From an uncultured Bacilli bacterium (GTDB lineage: Bacteria; Bacillota_I; Bacilli_A; ML615J-28; CAG-698): a stretch of 64,000 bases of DNA. The stretch covers positions 25,663 to 89,662 of the forward strand of contig CANQVC010000002.1 in NCBI GenBank assembly GCA_947627195.1, read 5' to 3'. Below the pieces are notes generated by a model. That model did not search any database. It was given only the letters and a program-made list of their open reading frames with translations, and was not told the origin of the DNA. The translations under genes and the position numbers were made by a program. The first letter of the stretch is position 1. Every line of letters starts with the position of its first letter. Below, one piece after another: positions 10,601 to 17,968 of the stretch.

Positions 10601-10975
10601 ATCTATTTTTTTATCACTTGTTGGAAGATCTTTTACAGATTTTTCATTTGTTGATTTATTGGATTCTTCGTCCTCTGAAGAAACAGGTACTATACGTTTT
10701 TTTAATTTCGACAAATCATTTTTACTTCCATCTTTTTTCGCATCTGACGATTTAACATCTTTAGCTAAAGCTTTCATAGAAGCGTTAGCTTCGTTAGATG
10801 CGTTGGCTTCTTTAGATGCGTTAGCTTTTTTTGCTATAGCTTCTTTAGATGCGTTGGCTTCTTTAGCTATAGCTTCTTTAGAAGCGTTGGTTTCTTTAGA
10901 TGCGTTAGTTACAGTTTTTTTAGTTGTTTCTTTTTTTGTTTCTTTTTCTTCTTTTTTTGCTGTTTCTTTTGCCAT
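7610..10975 (-). CDS. Very long cytoplasmic coiled-coil protein
   Basis: 1121 residues with no signal peptide or membrane segment. Residues 1-75 are Lys/Ala/Ser/Thr-rich with short repeats of the NASKEA / AIAKEA type. Residues 75-130 are charged and disordered-looking. From about 180 to the end it is almost continuous heptad-pattern coiled coil rich in Glu, Lys, Gln and Leu. It resembles SMC/filament-like rods in composition only: there is no ATP-binding head. AAAGGTGAG lies upstream of the ATG. The neighbours are a three-helix membrane protein upstream and tRNA-charging genes downstream. A cytoskeletal or spatial-organising role is possible but unproven; low-complexity sequence alone cannot identify it. 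Confidence 0.85.
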   Translation of the reverse strand: MAKETAKKEEKETKKETTKKTVTNASKETNASKEAIAKEANASKEAIAKKANASKEANASNEANASMKALAKDVKSSDAKKDGSKNDLSKLKKRIVPVSSEDEESNKSTNEKSVKDLPTSDKKIDIFAKKANTTPKEIKEKSEIEKMRDIMEARKKLDNFATDKTLKDQKRDLAIKKLARESQDEDIEETNIDNLALETENKKLKKDLDKANQKLTALLSLEFNDLKVLDEHQLTLSNDFVSSINQAQELAAKNAALVEEEKAHEKEKGLLDQLDSLQKEISSLKQESIKATTQAQEAVNKAKKAIVEQESDEVRDFKKEIATLETKLKEKEQELKKLQDATSKEKIQNEKALAEAKASFDKQLKKEIADTKKEITKLEKSLAQSQEKINNLEQQKKELQSYQEQFLKADQERLSLKQEQENYQNQINEYKKQLEDNAETFKSYQEQFITHASLFEQFQKEIDELKASKPSEDIASLQTKYDETTKLLNEKENEVNSLNNKIKSLEEVMKVDSTSDGQKYHALLLSERENHLQIEQNLCNDLNNYQAEISELQTKVVTMSEDYQLNKLHQQVEVIDKFINDIKEDPNTIFNSTYNEYYKQISEAYNIQEELLKNIKSSLQKISDDKNNLLIKAKEAKQDTKELEKEVNEVDKLLSLMSLETKTKIVNANDLEDTILKSFQNQFKNYVDELHKNKQLKIKQINTNYNKEASLVRLLAQFRKDREEIMNNYSNEVAKLNLQSSMSLDSSSTETITEKMLLLEDETRKLLKELTDKFNQSMEKIQLNGNIDELENTEPKNFLTLISKQYQHDMEMFAIEKEAINQKLQDLKLEYQEKLKEEKNHYQDVSSKLKELKKQTPKNDKEKEQKEIKYRSYENELNQIQSELIPALENELANKKKEQEERYAKIVQEEKETKILYTLREQKVQESIKRESEKLSQTNNFQEKQEINDQLYHIEESKRVLDMVQENKPKQENVQVNEELQTRTKRLMYLIQKYADLQSLNVKYEQAEKKLSSNNKNVKKYKDNLFVVEEAKKKIELYELEMLQLMKSSNIEQAKVKQALQTNLKEQLEDKKLENASLEKLSQVKEYMKILDVLKQIQDYSLKYRENIEKLQNELKEMNIA
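10778..10906 (-). repeat. In-frame tandem repeats encoding NASKEA-type units
   Basis: Short direct repeats within the coiled-coil gene encode alternating NASKEA and AIAKEA/KKA hexads (about residues 24-66). Nucleotide similarity between units is high (gcgttggcttctttagatgc-like blocks), so copy number could change by slippage without breaking the frame. Confidence 0.8.
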
Positions 10976-10997
10976 ATGGTTTACTCACCTTTCTATA

Positions 10998-12002
10998 TTA
11001 ATTTTGAATGAATGAATATATTAACATACCAATTGTATAACCCACTGTCATAATAACTAAAACAAATGATAAAATAGTGGGAAAACGATACAATAAATTA
11101 ACATTACGATTATTAAAAACTGCCCTCATCGAATCTTTATTCATTTGTGTGGATAATTGATCAATGTATTCTAATTTTTCACTAGATATTGCTGTTTTTT
11201 CAATCGCAAGTGGGTCTTTACGAAATTTTTTTCTGTTTAGCTCTTTTATATAATATTTTCTAGTTTTATTCGATTTTACTTTAAATTCTTTTGTAAGTTC
11301 TTTTTTATATCGATTATATAACTTTTTATTTTCACTTAAATTTTCTTCATAATTATGAATTTTCATTCTTTGCAAACATCCTAACATTATTCCAAGAAAA
11401 ATTAAAACAATAACAAAAGGAAATAATGTTAATGGAAGACCTTCTAATGGAGGAATTATCGGAATGAAATTTTGGATTAAAACAATACAAACTAATAAAG
11501 TAAATATATATAATATAAATGTTATAAAACTAACTTTATTAGGTGATTCATATTTAGAATTCTTTATTTCTTCTCTTCCTCTAAACATAATTTCTTGTTG
11601 ATCTTCATCAGCACATTTATACCAATGATTTAATGAACGTTTAATAATGTAATTTCTTTTAAACTTTTTAAACTTATTACCTCTTAAAACTTCTTTAAAT
11701 GTATATTCCTTTTTTTTATATTTTATATAAAAATCTTCAATGGAAGTAATTTCAGGCATTGAATTATTTTTGATTGAATATAAAAAAGGATTTTGATGAA
11801 GCAATTCTTCTAATCTAATACTTTTTTCGTTTAATTGATATTTATCATCATCATTGATTTTTTTATTTTCATCTTCTACTTGAGCAACTACTAAATGAGG
11901 CATTTCTTTAGGTGTATTATTATTATATTGTTTTACTTCTTCAATATAATTGCCTTCTGAATCCAAATGATAAAATTTAATTTTCTGTTTGTTTTTCTTC
12001 AT
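10998..12002 (-). CDS. Membrane protein with three predicted transmembrane helices
   Basis: 334 residues from the ATG at 12002, which has AGGT about nine bases upstream; an in-frame GTG ten codons earlier overlaps the cvpA-like stop. The N-terminal ~160 residues are soluble and charged. Two adjacent hydrophobic segments follow (starting VSFITFILYIF and LTLFPFVIVLIF), then a basic stretch and a last C-terminal helix (FPTILSFVLVIM). No family was recognised. Its position directly before the coiled-coil gene (22 bases) suggests that the two products may work together, for example as anchor and rod; that is inference. Confidence 0.75.
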   Translation of the reverse strand: MKKNKQKIKFYHLDSEGNYIEEVKQYNNNTPKEMPHLVVAQVEDENKKINDDDKYQLNEKSIRLEELLHQNPFLYSIKNNSMPEITSIEDFYIKYKKKEYTFKEVLRGNKFKKFKRNYIIKRSLNHWYKCADEDQQEIMFRGREEIKNSKYESPNKVSFITFILYIFTLLVCIVLIQNFIPIIPPLEGLPLTLFPFVIVLIFLGIMLGCLQRMKIHNYEENLSENKKLYNRYKKELTKEFKVKSNKTRKYYIKELNRKKFRKDPLAIEKTAISSEKLEYIDQLSTQMNKDSMRAVFNNRNVNLLYRFPTILSFVLVIMTVGYTIGMLIYSFIQN

Positions 12003-12024
12003 ATCAATATTACCTACATTATAA

Positions 12025-12561
12025 TTATACACCTAAGAAAGCAGAAAAGATTAATTTTTCTACGAATGTATTTATTACAAAATATCCATTAACTATAATA
12101 GTATTTTCTTTAATAGGAATAAATATATTCATTACAACTAAAACAACACCAATAACAAAATAAGATGTAAAGAAACCAATTAATGCCCCAATCCATTTTG
12201 ATTTTATCATTTTTTGTTTAGTTGTATCATTTACTTTTTTAGTTGATTTCATAATTAATTTATATATATAATATATTAATAAATATAATATAACAAATAT
12301 AATTAAATAAATAATAAATGAAGAAATAAATTCATTAGATAAAGAAAACCATTTACCAATAGATATTTCAAGATAATAAATAATATTTTCATAAAAAGAT
12401 ATATTATTTATTAAACTAACAATTTTCTTACCAAAAAGAATAATAATAATCGATGGAACAAACATGCTAATAAATATTTGCAATTGTTTTAAAGATCCTC
12501 GATAACAACCAAATAAAATGGAACTGAGAATCAAAAGAACTAATAAAAAATCATAATTCAT
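12025..12561 (-). CDS. CvpA-family integral membrane protein
   Basis: 178 residues with four hydrophobic segments. The N-terminal pattern, a first helix followed by GCYRGSLKQL, matches the G-x-x-RG-x-x-x-QL signature of CvpA/colicin V production family proteins, and a later KWIGALIGFF segment also fits. The family's molecular function is unclear; it has been linked to envelope stress. AAGGAG lies eight bases upstream of the ATG. It is followed closely by the three-helix membrane protein. Confidence 0.7.
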   Translation of the reverse strand: MNYDFLLVLLILSSILFGCYRGSLKQLQIFISMFVPSIIIILFGKKIVSLINNISFYENIIYYLEISIGKWFSLSNEFISSFIIYLIIFVILYLLIYYIYKLIMKSTKKVNDTTKQKMIKSKWIGALIGFFTSYFVIGVVLVVMNIFIPIKENTIIVNGYFVINTFVEKLIFSAFLGV

Positions 12562-12612
12562 TCTTCTTTCTCCTTCTTTGTCTAATGGTATGAAAAAAAG
12601 TTCATTTATTAT

Positions 12613-13569
12613 TTATTCTTGTTTATCTAAATAACTAAAATAACCACTAACCGCAATCATAACAGCATTGTCAGTACAATATTTAAAACTTGGAAATGTT
12701 AATATAACATTCGGAATAGTTTTAATTTGTTTTGCTAATTCTTCTCTTAAACCACGATTAGCAGCCACACCACCAGCGACAATGACATGTTTAATATTAA
12801 ATTCTTTTACAGCTTTAATAGTTTTTTGAACAAGAACACTAACAACACTTTTTTGAAATGAGCTTGCTAAATCATCTATTACAATTTCTTGTTTTTTCAT
12901 TTGATATTTATTAACTAAATTTAAGACAGCTGATTTAATACCTGAAAAACTAAAATTATATCCTTCATTATCTTCATAAATTGGTAAAGTATATTGGGGC
13001 TTACCACGATGAGCTGCATCATCAACAGCTTTTCCAGCAGGATATGGGAAATTCATTACCCTACCAACTTTATCATAAGCTTCACCAACAGCATCATCCA
13101 TTGTTTGACCAATTACTTCAAATGAATAATGTTTTTTCATTAATACTAATTCTGTATGACCACCACTTACTACTAATGCTAAAACAGGGAAATGAAAATC
13201 ACTTTCAATATAATTAGCATAAATATGACCAGTTAAGTGATTAACTTCAATACAAGGAATATTATATGATAGAGCAAAAGCATGAGCGGCATTTATCCCT
13301 ACAAGTAGTGAACCAATTAAACCAGGGTGAGATGTAACAGCAACTAAATCAATATCATTAGGACTTAATTTAGATTGTTCTAAACATTCTTCAAAAACAA
13401 TTGTTATTTTTTGTACATGTTTTCGACTAGCAACTTCTGGAACAACACCACCATATTTTTCATGTATATTAATTTGTGAATAAACAACACTAGCTAATAC
13501 TTCTTTTCCGTCTTTCACAATCGCTACAGCTGTTTCATCACAACTAGTTTCCACACCTAATACTATCAT
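12613..13569 (-). CDS. tsaD: tRNA threonylcarbamoyladenosine synthase, catalytic subunit TsaD
   Basis: Transfers the threonylcarbamoyl group to A37 of ANN-decoding tRNAs, working with TsaB and TsaE. GVETSCDETAVA at the N-terminus and the ASRKH and HLTGHIYA segments (the two His that bind metal) are clear, as are the ASHK-fold stretch VVSGGHTEL and FPSFKYCTDNA near the end. At 318 residues it is slightly shorter than most. It overlaps rimI by four bases (ATGA), showing translational coupling within tsaE-tsaB-rimI-tsaD. Confidence 0.96.
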   Translation of the reverse strand: MIVLGVETSCDETAVAIVKDGKEVLASVVYSQINIHEKYGGVVPEVASRKHVQKITIVFEECLEQSKLSPNDIDLVAVTSHPGLIGSLLVGINAAHAFALSYNIPCIEVNHLTGHIYANYIESDFHFPVLALVVSGGHTELVLMKKHYSFEVIGQTMDDAVGEAYDKVGRVMNFPYPAGKAVDDAAHRGKPQYTLPIYEDNEGYNFSFSGIKSAVLNLVNKYQMKKQEIVIDDLASSFQKSVVSVLVQKTIKAVKEFNIKHVIVAGGVAANRGLREELAKQIKTIPNVILTFPSFKYCTDNAVMIAVSGYFSYLDKQE

Positions 13570-14024
13570 TCTTTCACCTCAAAATTATGTACCATTAAAA
13601 GTGCATTTTCCCCATTATTATAATATCCTTTTCTAATTGCTACTTGTTTGAATTGATATTTTTGATATAAATGAATAGCTTTTTGATTTGATTCACGAAC
13701 TTCTAAACTAATATTTTTAATATGACTTTTATTACATAATTCCATAACAAAATCTAACATCATACTACCAAATCCTTGATTTTGATATAAAGGGTCAACA
13801 TAAAAATTTATAATTTCCATATTTTCATCAACAGATAAACCAATATATCCTCTTACTTCATCATTTATTTCTAAAACAATATAATGACTAAATGGGTTTA
13901 ATGTTAGTTCTTGGTATAACATATCATAACCAAAAGTATGACCAAATGCTCTTTTTTCTCCTTCAATTACTTGATCAATATCATCAATATTCATTGGTCT
14001 TAATTGATAATGAAGATCTTTCAT
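13566..14024 (-). CDS. rimI: GNAT acetyltransferase, RimI type
   Basis: 152-residue GNAT fold. The acetyl-CoA-binding stretch DPLYQNQGFGSMML carries the Q/R-x-x-G-x-G/A signature and is followed by LEVRESNQKAIHLYQKYQF, the pattern seen in ribosomal-protein-S18 alanine N-acetyltransferases. Its place between tsaB and tsaD is the classical position of rimI in Firmicutes. It overlaps tsaD by four bases and tsaB by one. The protein substrate cannot be read from sequence; S18 is the family expectation. Confidence 0.88.
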   Translation of the reverse strand: MKDLHYQLRPMNIDDIDQVIEGEKRAFGHTFGYDMLYQELTLNPFSHYIVLEINDEVRGYIGLSVDENMEIINFYVDPLYQNQGFGSMMLDFVMELCNKSHIKNISLEVRESNQKAIHLYQKYQFKQVAIRKGYYNNGENALLMVHNFEVKE

Positions 14025-14611
14025 TAAATAGCACCTCTTAAATAATTAGGTTCTAAAATATGAATATTATCAACTTTATTGACATGTAATTTTGTTAATA
14101 AAAGAGGGTTGATTAAAATATTATCATTTTGAATTAATTTAATATTTTGATAAGATGCAATTTTGTTTTTAAATTCTGTATCTAACAAAAACATTTCATA
14201 TTCTATTTGTTTATATTTTCCATTTTCAATTGAAAATATTTTTGTATAACTATAATTCTTCTTTGCTTTTAACATCACACCATATAAACCATCTTGATTA
14301 TAATATCCTGATGTTAATAAATCAAGACTGCTTACAGTATATAGAGGTATTTTTAATGTCCAAGCAAACATTTTCGCAACTGTCATACTAACTCTTAAAC
14401 CAGTATAAGCACCAGGACCTACACCAATGATAATATTATTAAAATCCTTAATTTGCCAATTTAATTTATTTAATCCATTTGTTATTTCATTTATCAAATG
14501 ATCAGAATGATTATTATTTCCAACACTTTGAACATTAAATAATATTTTATTATCTTCAATAAAATATATCAATAACCAATTAGATGATGTATCCATAATT
14601 AATGTTTTCAT
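14024..14611 (-). CDS. tsaB: tRNA threonylcarbamoyladenosine biosynthesis protein TsaB
   Basis: 195 residues, an ASKHA-fold paralogue of TsaD that acts as scaffold of the t6A complex and lacks catalysis. MDTSSNWLLIYF gives the first ATPase-fold motif and GVGPGAYTGLRVSM is the family hallmark. The family C-terminal part is shorter and more divergent here. It lies between tsaE (4-base overlap) and rimI (1-base overlap). Confidence 0.93.
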   Translation of the reverse strand: MKTLIMDTSSNWLLIYFIEDNKILFNVQSVGNNNHSDHLINEITNGLNKLNWQIKDFNNIIIGVGPGAYTGLRVSMTVAKMFAWTLKIPLYTVSSLDLLTSGYYNQDGLYGVMLKAKKNYSYTKIFSIENGKYKQIEYEMFLLDTEFKNKIASYQNIKLIQNDNILINPLLLTKLHVNKVDNIHILEPNYLRGAI

Positions 14612-15057
14612 ATCATAACCTTCTTTATAATTGATAAATAATCATTTGATGTTGATGATAAAATAACTTGTCTTTTATTTCCATCATGATATATTTCAAT
14701 GTTTAATCTATCTGTTGGCAGTAATTCTTTGATTTGTTCTGCCCATTCAATAACACAAACACCATTTGCTTCAAAATATTCTTCTAATTCAAAATCATCC
14801 ATTGGATTAGTAATACGATATACATCCATATGATATAAATCTAATCTACCATGATATATTTTTAAAATAGTAAATGTTGGTGAATTAACTATTTGCATAA
14901 TACCAAGACCTAAAGCAATTCCTTTGGTCATAGTTGTCTTACCACTACCTAAATCACCATTCATGGTAATAATCATATTAGGTTTTAATTGTTCACCAAT
15001 TTTTTTACCTAAAGAAATCATTTCTTCGGGAGTTTTTATTTCTATTTTGTATTGCAT
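14608..15057 (-). CDS. tsaE: tRNA threonylcarbamoyladenosine biosynthesis ATPase TsaE
   Basis: 149-residue P-loop ATPase needed for turnover of the TsaBD complex. Walker A GDLGSGKTT (residues 34-42), then VNSPTFTILKIY, YHMDVYRI and VIEWAEQIKELLP, which are family signatures. It is the first gene of the t6A operon. Upstream only a weak purine-rich site (AGAGAG) is seen. A promoter-like element lies at 15098-15103. Confidence 0.95.
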   Translation of the reverse strand: MQYKIEIKTPEEMISLGKKIGEQLKPNMIITMNGDLGSGKTTMTKGIALGLGIMQIVNSPTFTILKIYHGRLDLYHMDVYRITNPMDDFELEEYFEANGVCVIEWAEQIKELLPTDRLNIEIYHDGNKRQVILSSTSNDYLSIIKKVMI

Positions 15058-15097
15058 TTATAAGCACTCTCTTTAATTTTTTTTACTATTTATAATT

Positions 15098-15103
15098 ATT
15101 ATA
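15098..15103 (-). promoter_or_regulatory. Extended -10 promoter element of the tsa operon
   Basis: Minus-strand TGTGATATAAT: TATAAT with a TRTG extension, about 40 bases before tsaE. No good -35 was seen, as is common with extended -10 promoters. The same 11-mer precedes the S1 gene (16896-16901) and the flavoprotein gene (21710-21715). Confidence 0.55.
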
Positions 15104-15169
15104 TCACATCTATGAAAGATTTTCACTATAATTTTTTATTTTTATTATATAAAAAATTTAAAAAGTATT

Positions 15170-15865
15170 TTAGATTGAAACATCATTATAATGTAAATAT
15201 GTAAAGATACCTAAAAATATTGCCATTGCTATTTTTTCTTGATATGATGGTGATTGTAATTGTTTTAATTCAACTGGATTACTTAAAAATCCTACTTCAA
15301 CTAAACATCCTATTTTTTTAGTATTATCAATTAAATATTTACCAGTAATACTTTTAGCTTGACGATTTGTGTTTTTTAATAAACTAATTAAACTTTCTTG
15401 AATTTTTAATGCTAATGTTTTAGAATCATTATTATGGGGATTATAAAATGTTTGGGCACCATGAATTTTATCACTTTGATAAATATTTGCATGAATGGAA
15501 ATATATAATAAACAATTAGAATTATTTATTCTTTTTACTCTTTCATGAATATCTTCTGTTTTATGACTTTTCGCATTAATTGAGGCTAAATCATAATCAC
15601 CATTTCTTGTCATTTTCACATTAAATCCATTATTTTCTAATATTTGTTTTAAAATAAATGAAATTGATAAATTAATATCTTTTTCATATATTTCATTTCT
15701 AGCTATTGCTCCACCATCTCTTCCTCCATGTCCAGGATCTATATAAATAATATTATTTTCTTTTTTTGTTACTTCTAATAAATTTAAATTATGGGAAAAT
15801 AACAAGATTGTTATTGATATTATCAATAATGTTATTAGTGATATTATTATAGAAATTTTTTTCAT
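15170..15865 (-). CDS. cwlD: Spore germination-type N-acetylmuramoyl-L-alanine amidase CwlD
   Basis: 231 residues: an N-terminal membrane segment (about 5-27) then an Amidase_3 domain. The zinc ligand motifs are IYIDPGHGGRDGGA (His), E-KDINL (Glu) and ISIHAN (His), and VEVGFLSNP carries the catalytic Glu. HGAQTFYNP and the linker NTNRQAKSI-KYLI match CwlD, which cleaves the stem peptide so that muramic-delta-lactam of the spore cortex can form. The family match is good; CwlD versus another amidase rests on these motifs and the sporulation context. A 9-bp inverted repeat flanks its ribosome-binding site (15872-15905). Confidence 0.85.
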   Translation of the reverse strand: MKKISIIISLITLLIISITILLFSHNLNLLEVTKKENNIIYIDPGHGGRDGGAIARNEIYEKDINLSISFILKQILENNGFNVKMTRNGDYDLASINAKSHKTEDIHERVKRINNSNCLLYISIHANIYQSDKIHGAQTFYNPHNNDSKTLALKIQESLISLLKNTNRQAKSITGKYLIDNTKKIGCLVEVGFLSNPVELKQLQSPSYQEKIAMAIFLGIFTYLHYNDVSI

Positions 15866-15871
15866 ATTTTA

Positions 15872-15905
15872 TTTACCATACCTTCTATTGTTATTATATG
15901 GTAAA
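15872..15905 (-). promoter_or_regulatory. Inverted repeat around the cwlD ribosome-binding site
   Basis: TTTACCATA (minus strand, 15897-15905) pairs with TATGGTAAA (15872-15880); AGAAGG lies in the loop. The left arm contains CATATAAT, similar to a sigma-E -10, but no matching -35 is seen because the terminator of the upstream gene occupies that place. Possible translation-start hairpin. Confidence 0.4.
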
Positions 15906-15940
15906 TAAAGAAAAAAAGAAGAAAACATTACATTTTCTTC
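15905..15940 (-). terminator. Intrinsic terminator after the thioredoxin-like lipoprotein gene
   Basis: 8-bp stem GAAGAAAA/TTTTCTTC (15933-15940 with 15918-15925), seven-base loop, then seven T on the minus strand. Confidence 0.8.
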
Positions 15941-15947
15941 TTCTAAG

Positions 15948-16502
15948 TTAAATTTTATTATATCCAAGGGAAGTAATACCATCAATATAAATATTTTTTA
16001 AATTATCTTTTTCTTCATCAGTTAGATTTACAATATATTCACCATTTTCATCTTTGAATGTTGCAATATGATGAGATAAAATATCACCCTTTTTTATGAA
16101 ATAAACATCAGGAACAGCTAATGTTTTTTTACCATCACGAATTTCTAAATCTCCTACTTCATCTTCAATGAAATTTAGTAATTGTTGATAATCTTGGGTT
16201 TCATTTGTTCTCATGTTATATAAATCTAAATAAATAATTTGTGGACAATCAAATGTAATAGCAACTTCATTCAAAATAGGAATGCATGTACGACAATATG
16301 GACATGGATATTGATTATCATTATAAGCTAACAAAACAATACCAGTACCATTTTGAAATAAATCATAAACATCATCAAAATCTTCTTTCACATAAATGTG
16401 TTCAACATCACGCATATAAGGAAAATCTTTATTAAATCCTTTTGATGAATCACATCCACATAAAACAAAAATTAACAATAATAATATAATTAATTTTTTC
16501 AT
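15948..16502 (-). CDS. Thioredoxin-fold lipoprotein
   Basis: 184 residues. The N-terminus MKKLIILLLLIFVLCGC is a lipoprotein signal with lipidated Cys17. The rest resembles a thioredoxin fold with a CPYC redox pair at 67-70 and a third Cys at 73, followed by cis-Pro-like VPDVYFI. Similar proteins are annotated as bacteriocin-transport accessory or thioredoxin-family proteins; a role in extracytoplasmic thiol exchange is likely. It overlaps the S1 gene upstream by four bases and ends in a strong terminator. Confidence 0.8.
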   Translation of the reverse strand: MKKLIILLLLIFVLCGCDSSKGFNKDFPYMRDVEHIYVKEDFDDVYDLFQNGTGIVLLAYNDNQYPCPYCRTCIPILNEVAITFDCPQIIYLDLYNMRTNETQDYQQLLNFIEDEVGDLEIRDGKKTLAVPDVYFIKKGDILSHHIATFKDENGEYIVNLTDEEKDNLKNIYIDGITSLGYNKI

Positions 16503-16852
16503 TCATTATCACCTGTATTTTTCATTTCTTCTAATTGAGTATGGATAAATTGAGGCATATAATCACGAAGTGTTTTAAAACCAATTGTAAATTTGGGTAC
16601 ACTTCCTTTTATCCCACGAACTTTATTTAAAGCTTTATAACTAAGTTTTAAACGTTTCTTTTCTTCATCAACATCGACAACTTTCAATTTTACTCTTTCG
16701 CCTATTTCCACGAAATCTTTAATATCACGGACAAAATTATCTGAGAATTCCGAAATATGAATTAATCCTGTATATTCCCCAACATCAACAAATGCTCCAT
16801 ATCCGATGATATTGGTAATAATGCCATATATAATATCTCCTTTTTGTATCAT
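16499..16852 (-). CDS. S1-domain RNA-binding protein (YugI/CvfD-like)
   Basis: 117 residues. Residues 1-72 are a single S1 domain: GDIIYGIITNIIGYGAFVDV, then GLIHISE and VKLKVVDVDEEKKRLKLSYK. The C-terminal 45 residues are basic and short, as in general stress protein 13 (YugI/CvfD), which binds the 30S ribosome or RNA. It starts after a promoter-like TGTGATATAAT (16896-16901) and overlaps the lipoprotein gene by four bases. Confidence 0.85.
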   Translation of the reverse strand: MIQKGDIIYGIITNIIGYGAFVDVGEYTGLIHISEFSDNFVRDIKDFVEIGERVKLKVVDVDEEKKRLKLSYKALNKVRGIKGSVPKFTIGFKTLRDYMPQFIHTQLEEMKNTGDNE

Positions 16853-16895
16853 TTTTTATCATCCCTTTGTTAGTAAAAAGTTTATATCTATGTAT

Positions 16896-16901
16896 ATTAT
16901 A
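16896..16901 (-). promoter_or_regulatory. Extended -10 promoter element for the S1 gene
   Basis: Minus-strand TGTGATATAAT, identical to the element before tsaE; about 45 bases upstream of the S1-domain gene. Confidence 0.5.
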
Positions 16902-16931
16902 TCACAGATTTCGTCATCTGAAAATATTTTT

Positions 16932-16960
16932 TAAAATAAAAACTCCTAAAAAGGAGTTAC
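16932..16960 (-). terminator. Intrinsic terminator after nfu
   Basis: Stem AACTCC/GGAGTT (16953-16958 with 16941-16946) followed by TTTATTTT on the minus strand; it begins at the nfu stop codon. Confidence 0.75.
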
Positions 16961-17193
16961 ATTTCCACAAGTTCGACACCAATTACACCTGGAACTTCTT
17001 CCAAAAGTAATGCTTCGATACCATCTTTCATTGTTAAATCGATACTTGAACAGCCAATACAAGCACCCAACATCTTTACATAAACTATACCATCTTTAAA
17101 ACTAACAAATTCAACATCCCCACCATCTCTTTGTAAGTAAGGTCTAATTTTTTCAATAATAGTTTTAATTTGAACAATTATCTTATCATTCAT
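16957..17193 (-). CDS. NifU C-terminal-domain Fe-S scaffold (Nfu/YutI)
   Basis: 78 residues, the whole protein being an Nfu domain. RPYLQRDGGDVEFV is the family hallmark and the CIGC pair (Cys45, Cys48) holds the transferable [4Fe-4S] cluster, followed by SSIDLTMKDGIE. It supplies clusters to target enzymes; in this window the aldo/keto reductase and possibly other enzymes would need them. Single-gene unit with its own terminator. Confidence 0.93.
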   Translation of the reverse strand: MNDKIIVQIKTIIEKIRPYLQRDGGDVEFVSFKDGIVYVKMLGACIGCSSIDLTMKDGIEALLLEEVPGVIGVELVEM

Positions 17194-17297
17194 TTATATT
17201 ACTTCTTTCTTTATATCTTTATTACAATTATTGCAATGATATTATACTCTTTTTTAAATACATTTTCAAGCAAAAAGCTTTTTGATTTAATTAAATT

Positions 17298-17936
17298 TTA
17301 TTTATCATAAACATCAGGAACTACTTTATCAGTATTATAATAATATCTTGGGACACTTCCTTGTAATATTTGCACAACTAAAGGAATATTACAATTAACA
17401 ATTGATGTACCTTTTTTTAATGGTAAAATAGTATTGATTTGTATTTCAACTTTAATATCAATTTCAAATAAACTATTATTAATACCATAATCATTCATCG
17501 TTGTTACAATGTCACATACATAACTACCAATCGGAATTATTCTTATTTTTAAATATGGACCAACATTAGAAAATAATGTTTCACTAAAAATAATACCAAA
17601 TGGTAAAGTTAATTTTTCATCTTTTAATGTTTGAAGACTATCTTGAATTGAGGAATGTACCATTGATAAAATATAATTTACTTTACTTGTATTAATATAA
17701 ATGGCACTAACAACATCATCTTTATTTGTTACCATTGTATATAATTCTTCACTAGGAATTTGTTTTGCAACATTTGTTCTTAGTGCTTCTTCGATATAAT
17801 TTGAAGCATATAAGGTTGTTTTTTGTTCAATATATACTTCTACACGATGACTAAAATAGCCATTAATAAATTGGGTTAAAAACAAAATGATTAAAATAAT
17901 ACAAATTAAAGAGAAAAAAAATTTCACTTTCTTCAT
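17298..17936 (-). CDS. yunB: Sporulation protein YunB
   Basis: 212 residues: an N-terminal membrane helix (residues 6-27) and an extracytoplasmic domain. LPFGIIFSETLFSNVGPYL, DYGINNSLFEI and VPRYYY match YunB, a mother-cell sporulation protein of sigma-E type regulation in Bacillus, of unknown biochemistry. No ribosome-binding site precedes the ATG. Instead a sigma-E-like promoter (17942-17968) would begin transcription at or next to the A of ATG, and a 12-bp hairpin spans the start. The first codons double as the T-tract of the upstream rlmA terminator. Confidence 0.88.
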   Translation of the reverse strand: MKKVKFFFSLICIILIILFLTQFINGYFSHRVEVYIEQKTTLYASNYIEEALRTNVAKQIPSEELYTMVTNKDDVVSAIYINTSKVNYILSMVHSSIQDSLQTLKDEKLTLPFGIIFSETLFSNVGPYLKIRIIPIGSYVCDIVTTMNDYGINNSLFEIDIKVEIQINTILPLKKGTSIVNCNIPLVVQILQGSVPRYYYNTDKVVPDVYDK

Positions 17937-17963
17937 ATTTAATTTTATGTAAGAAAGTGAAAA
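17910..17963 (-). terminator. rlmA terminator overlapping the yunB start
   Basis: 12-bp stem, minus strand TTTCACTTTCTT (17951-17962) with AAGAAAGTGAAA (17922-17933), a 17-base loop holding the yunB ATG, then eight T that are yunB codons 6-8. Works as an intrinsic terminator for rlmA and, in read-through RNA, would bury the yunB start. Confidence 0.75.
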
Positions 17964-17968
17964 ATATT
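17942..17968 (-). promoter_or_regulatory. Candidate sigma-E promoter of yunB (leaderless)
   Basis: Minus strand: AATATT at 17963-17968 (consensus KATATT), 13-base spacer, CATAAAAT at 17942-17949 (consensus CATACANT). The A of the yunB ATG lies six bases after the -10, where transcription should begin, which fits the absence of a ribosome-binding site. The -35 overlaps the rlmA stop codon. Confidence 0.55.

Noticed and set aside
10590..11015. A 141-codon frame on the plus strand opposite the coiled-coil N-terminus
   Set aside because: It mirrors the low-complexity repeats of the real gene and has no ribosome-binding site or recognisable domain.
17270..17283. CAAAAAGCTTTTTG palindrome as the yunB terminator
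   Set aside because: It has almost no loop and no clean T tract, so termination is uncertain.
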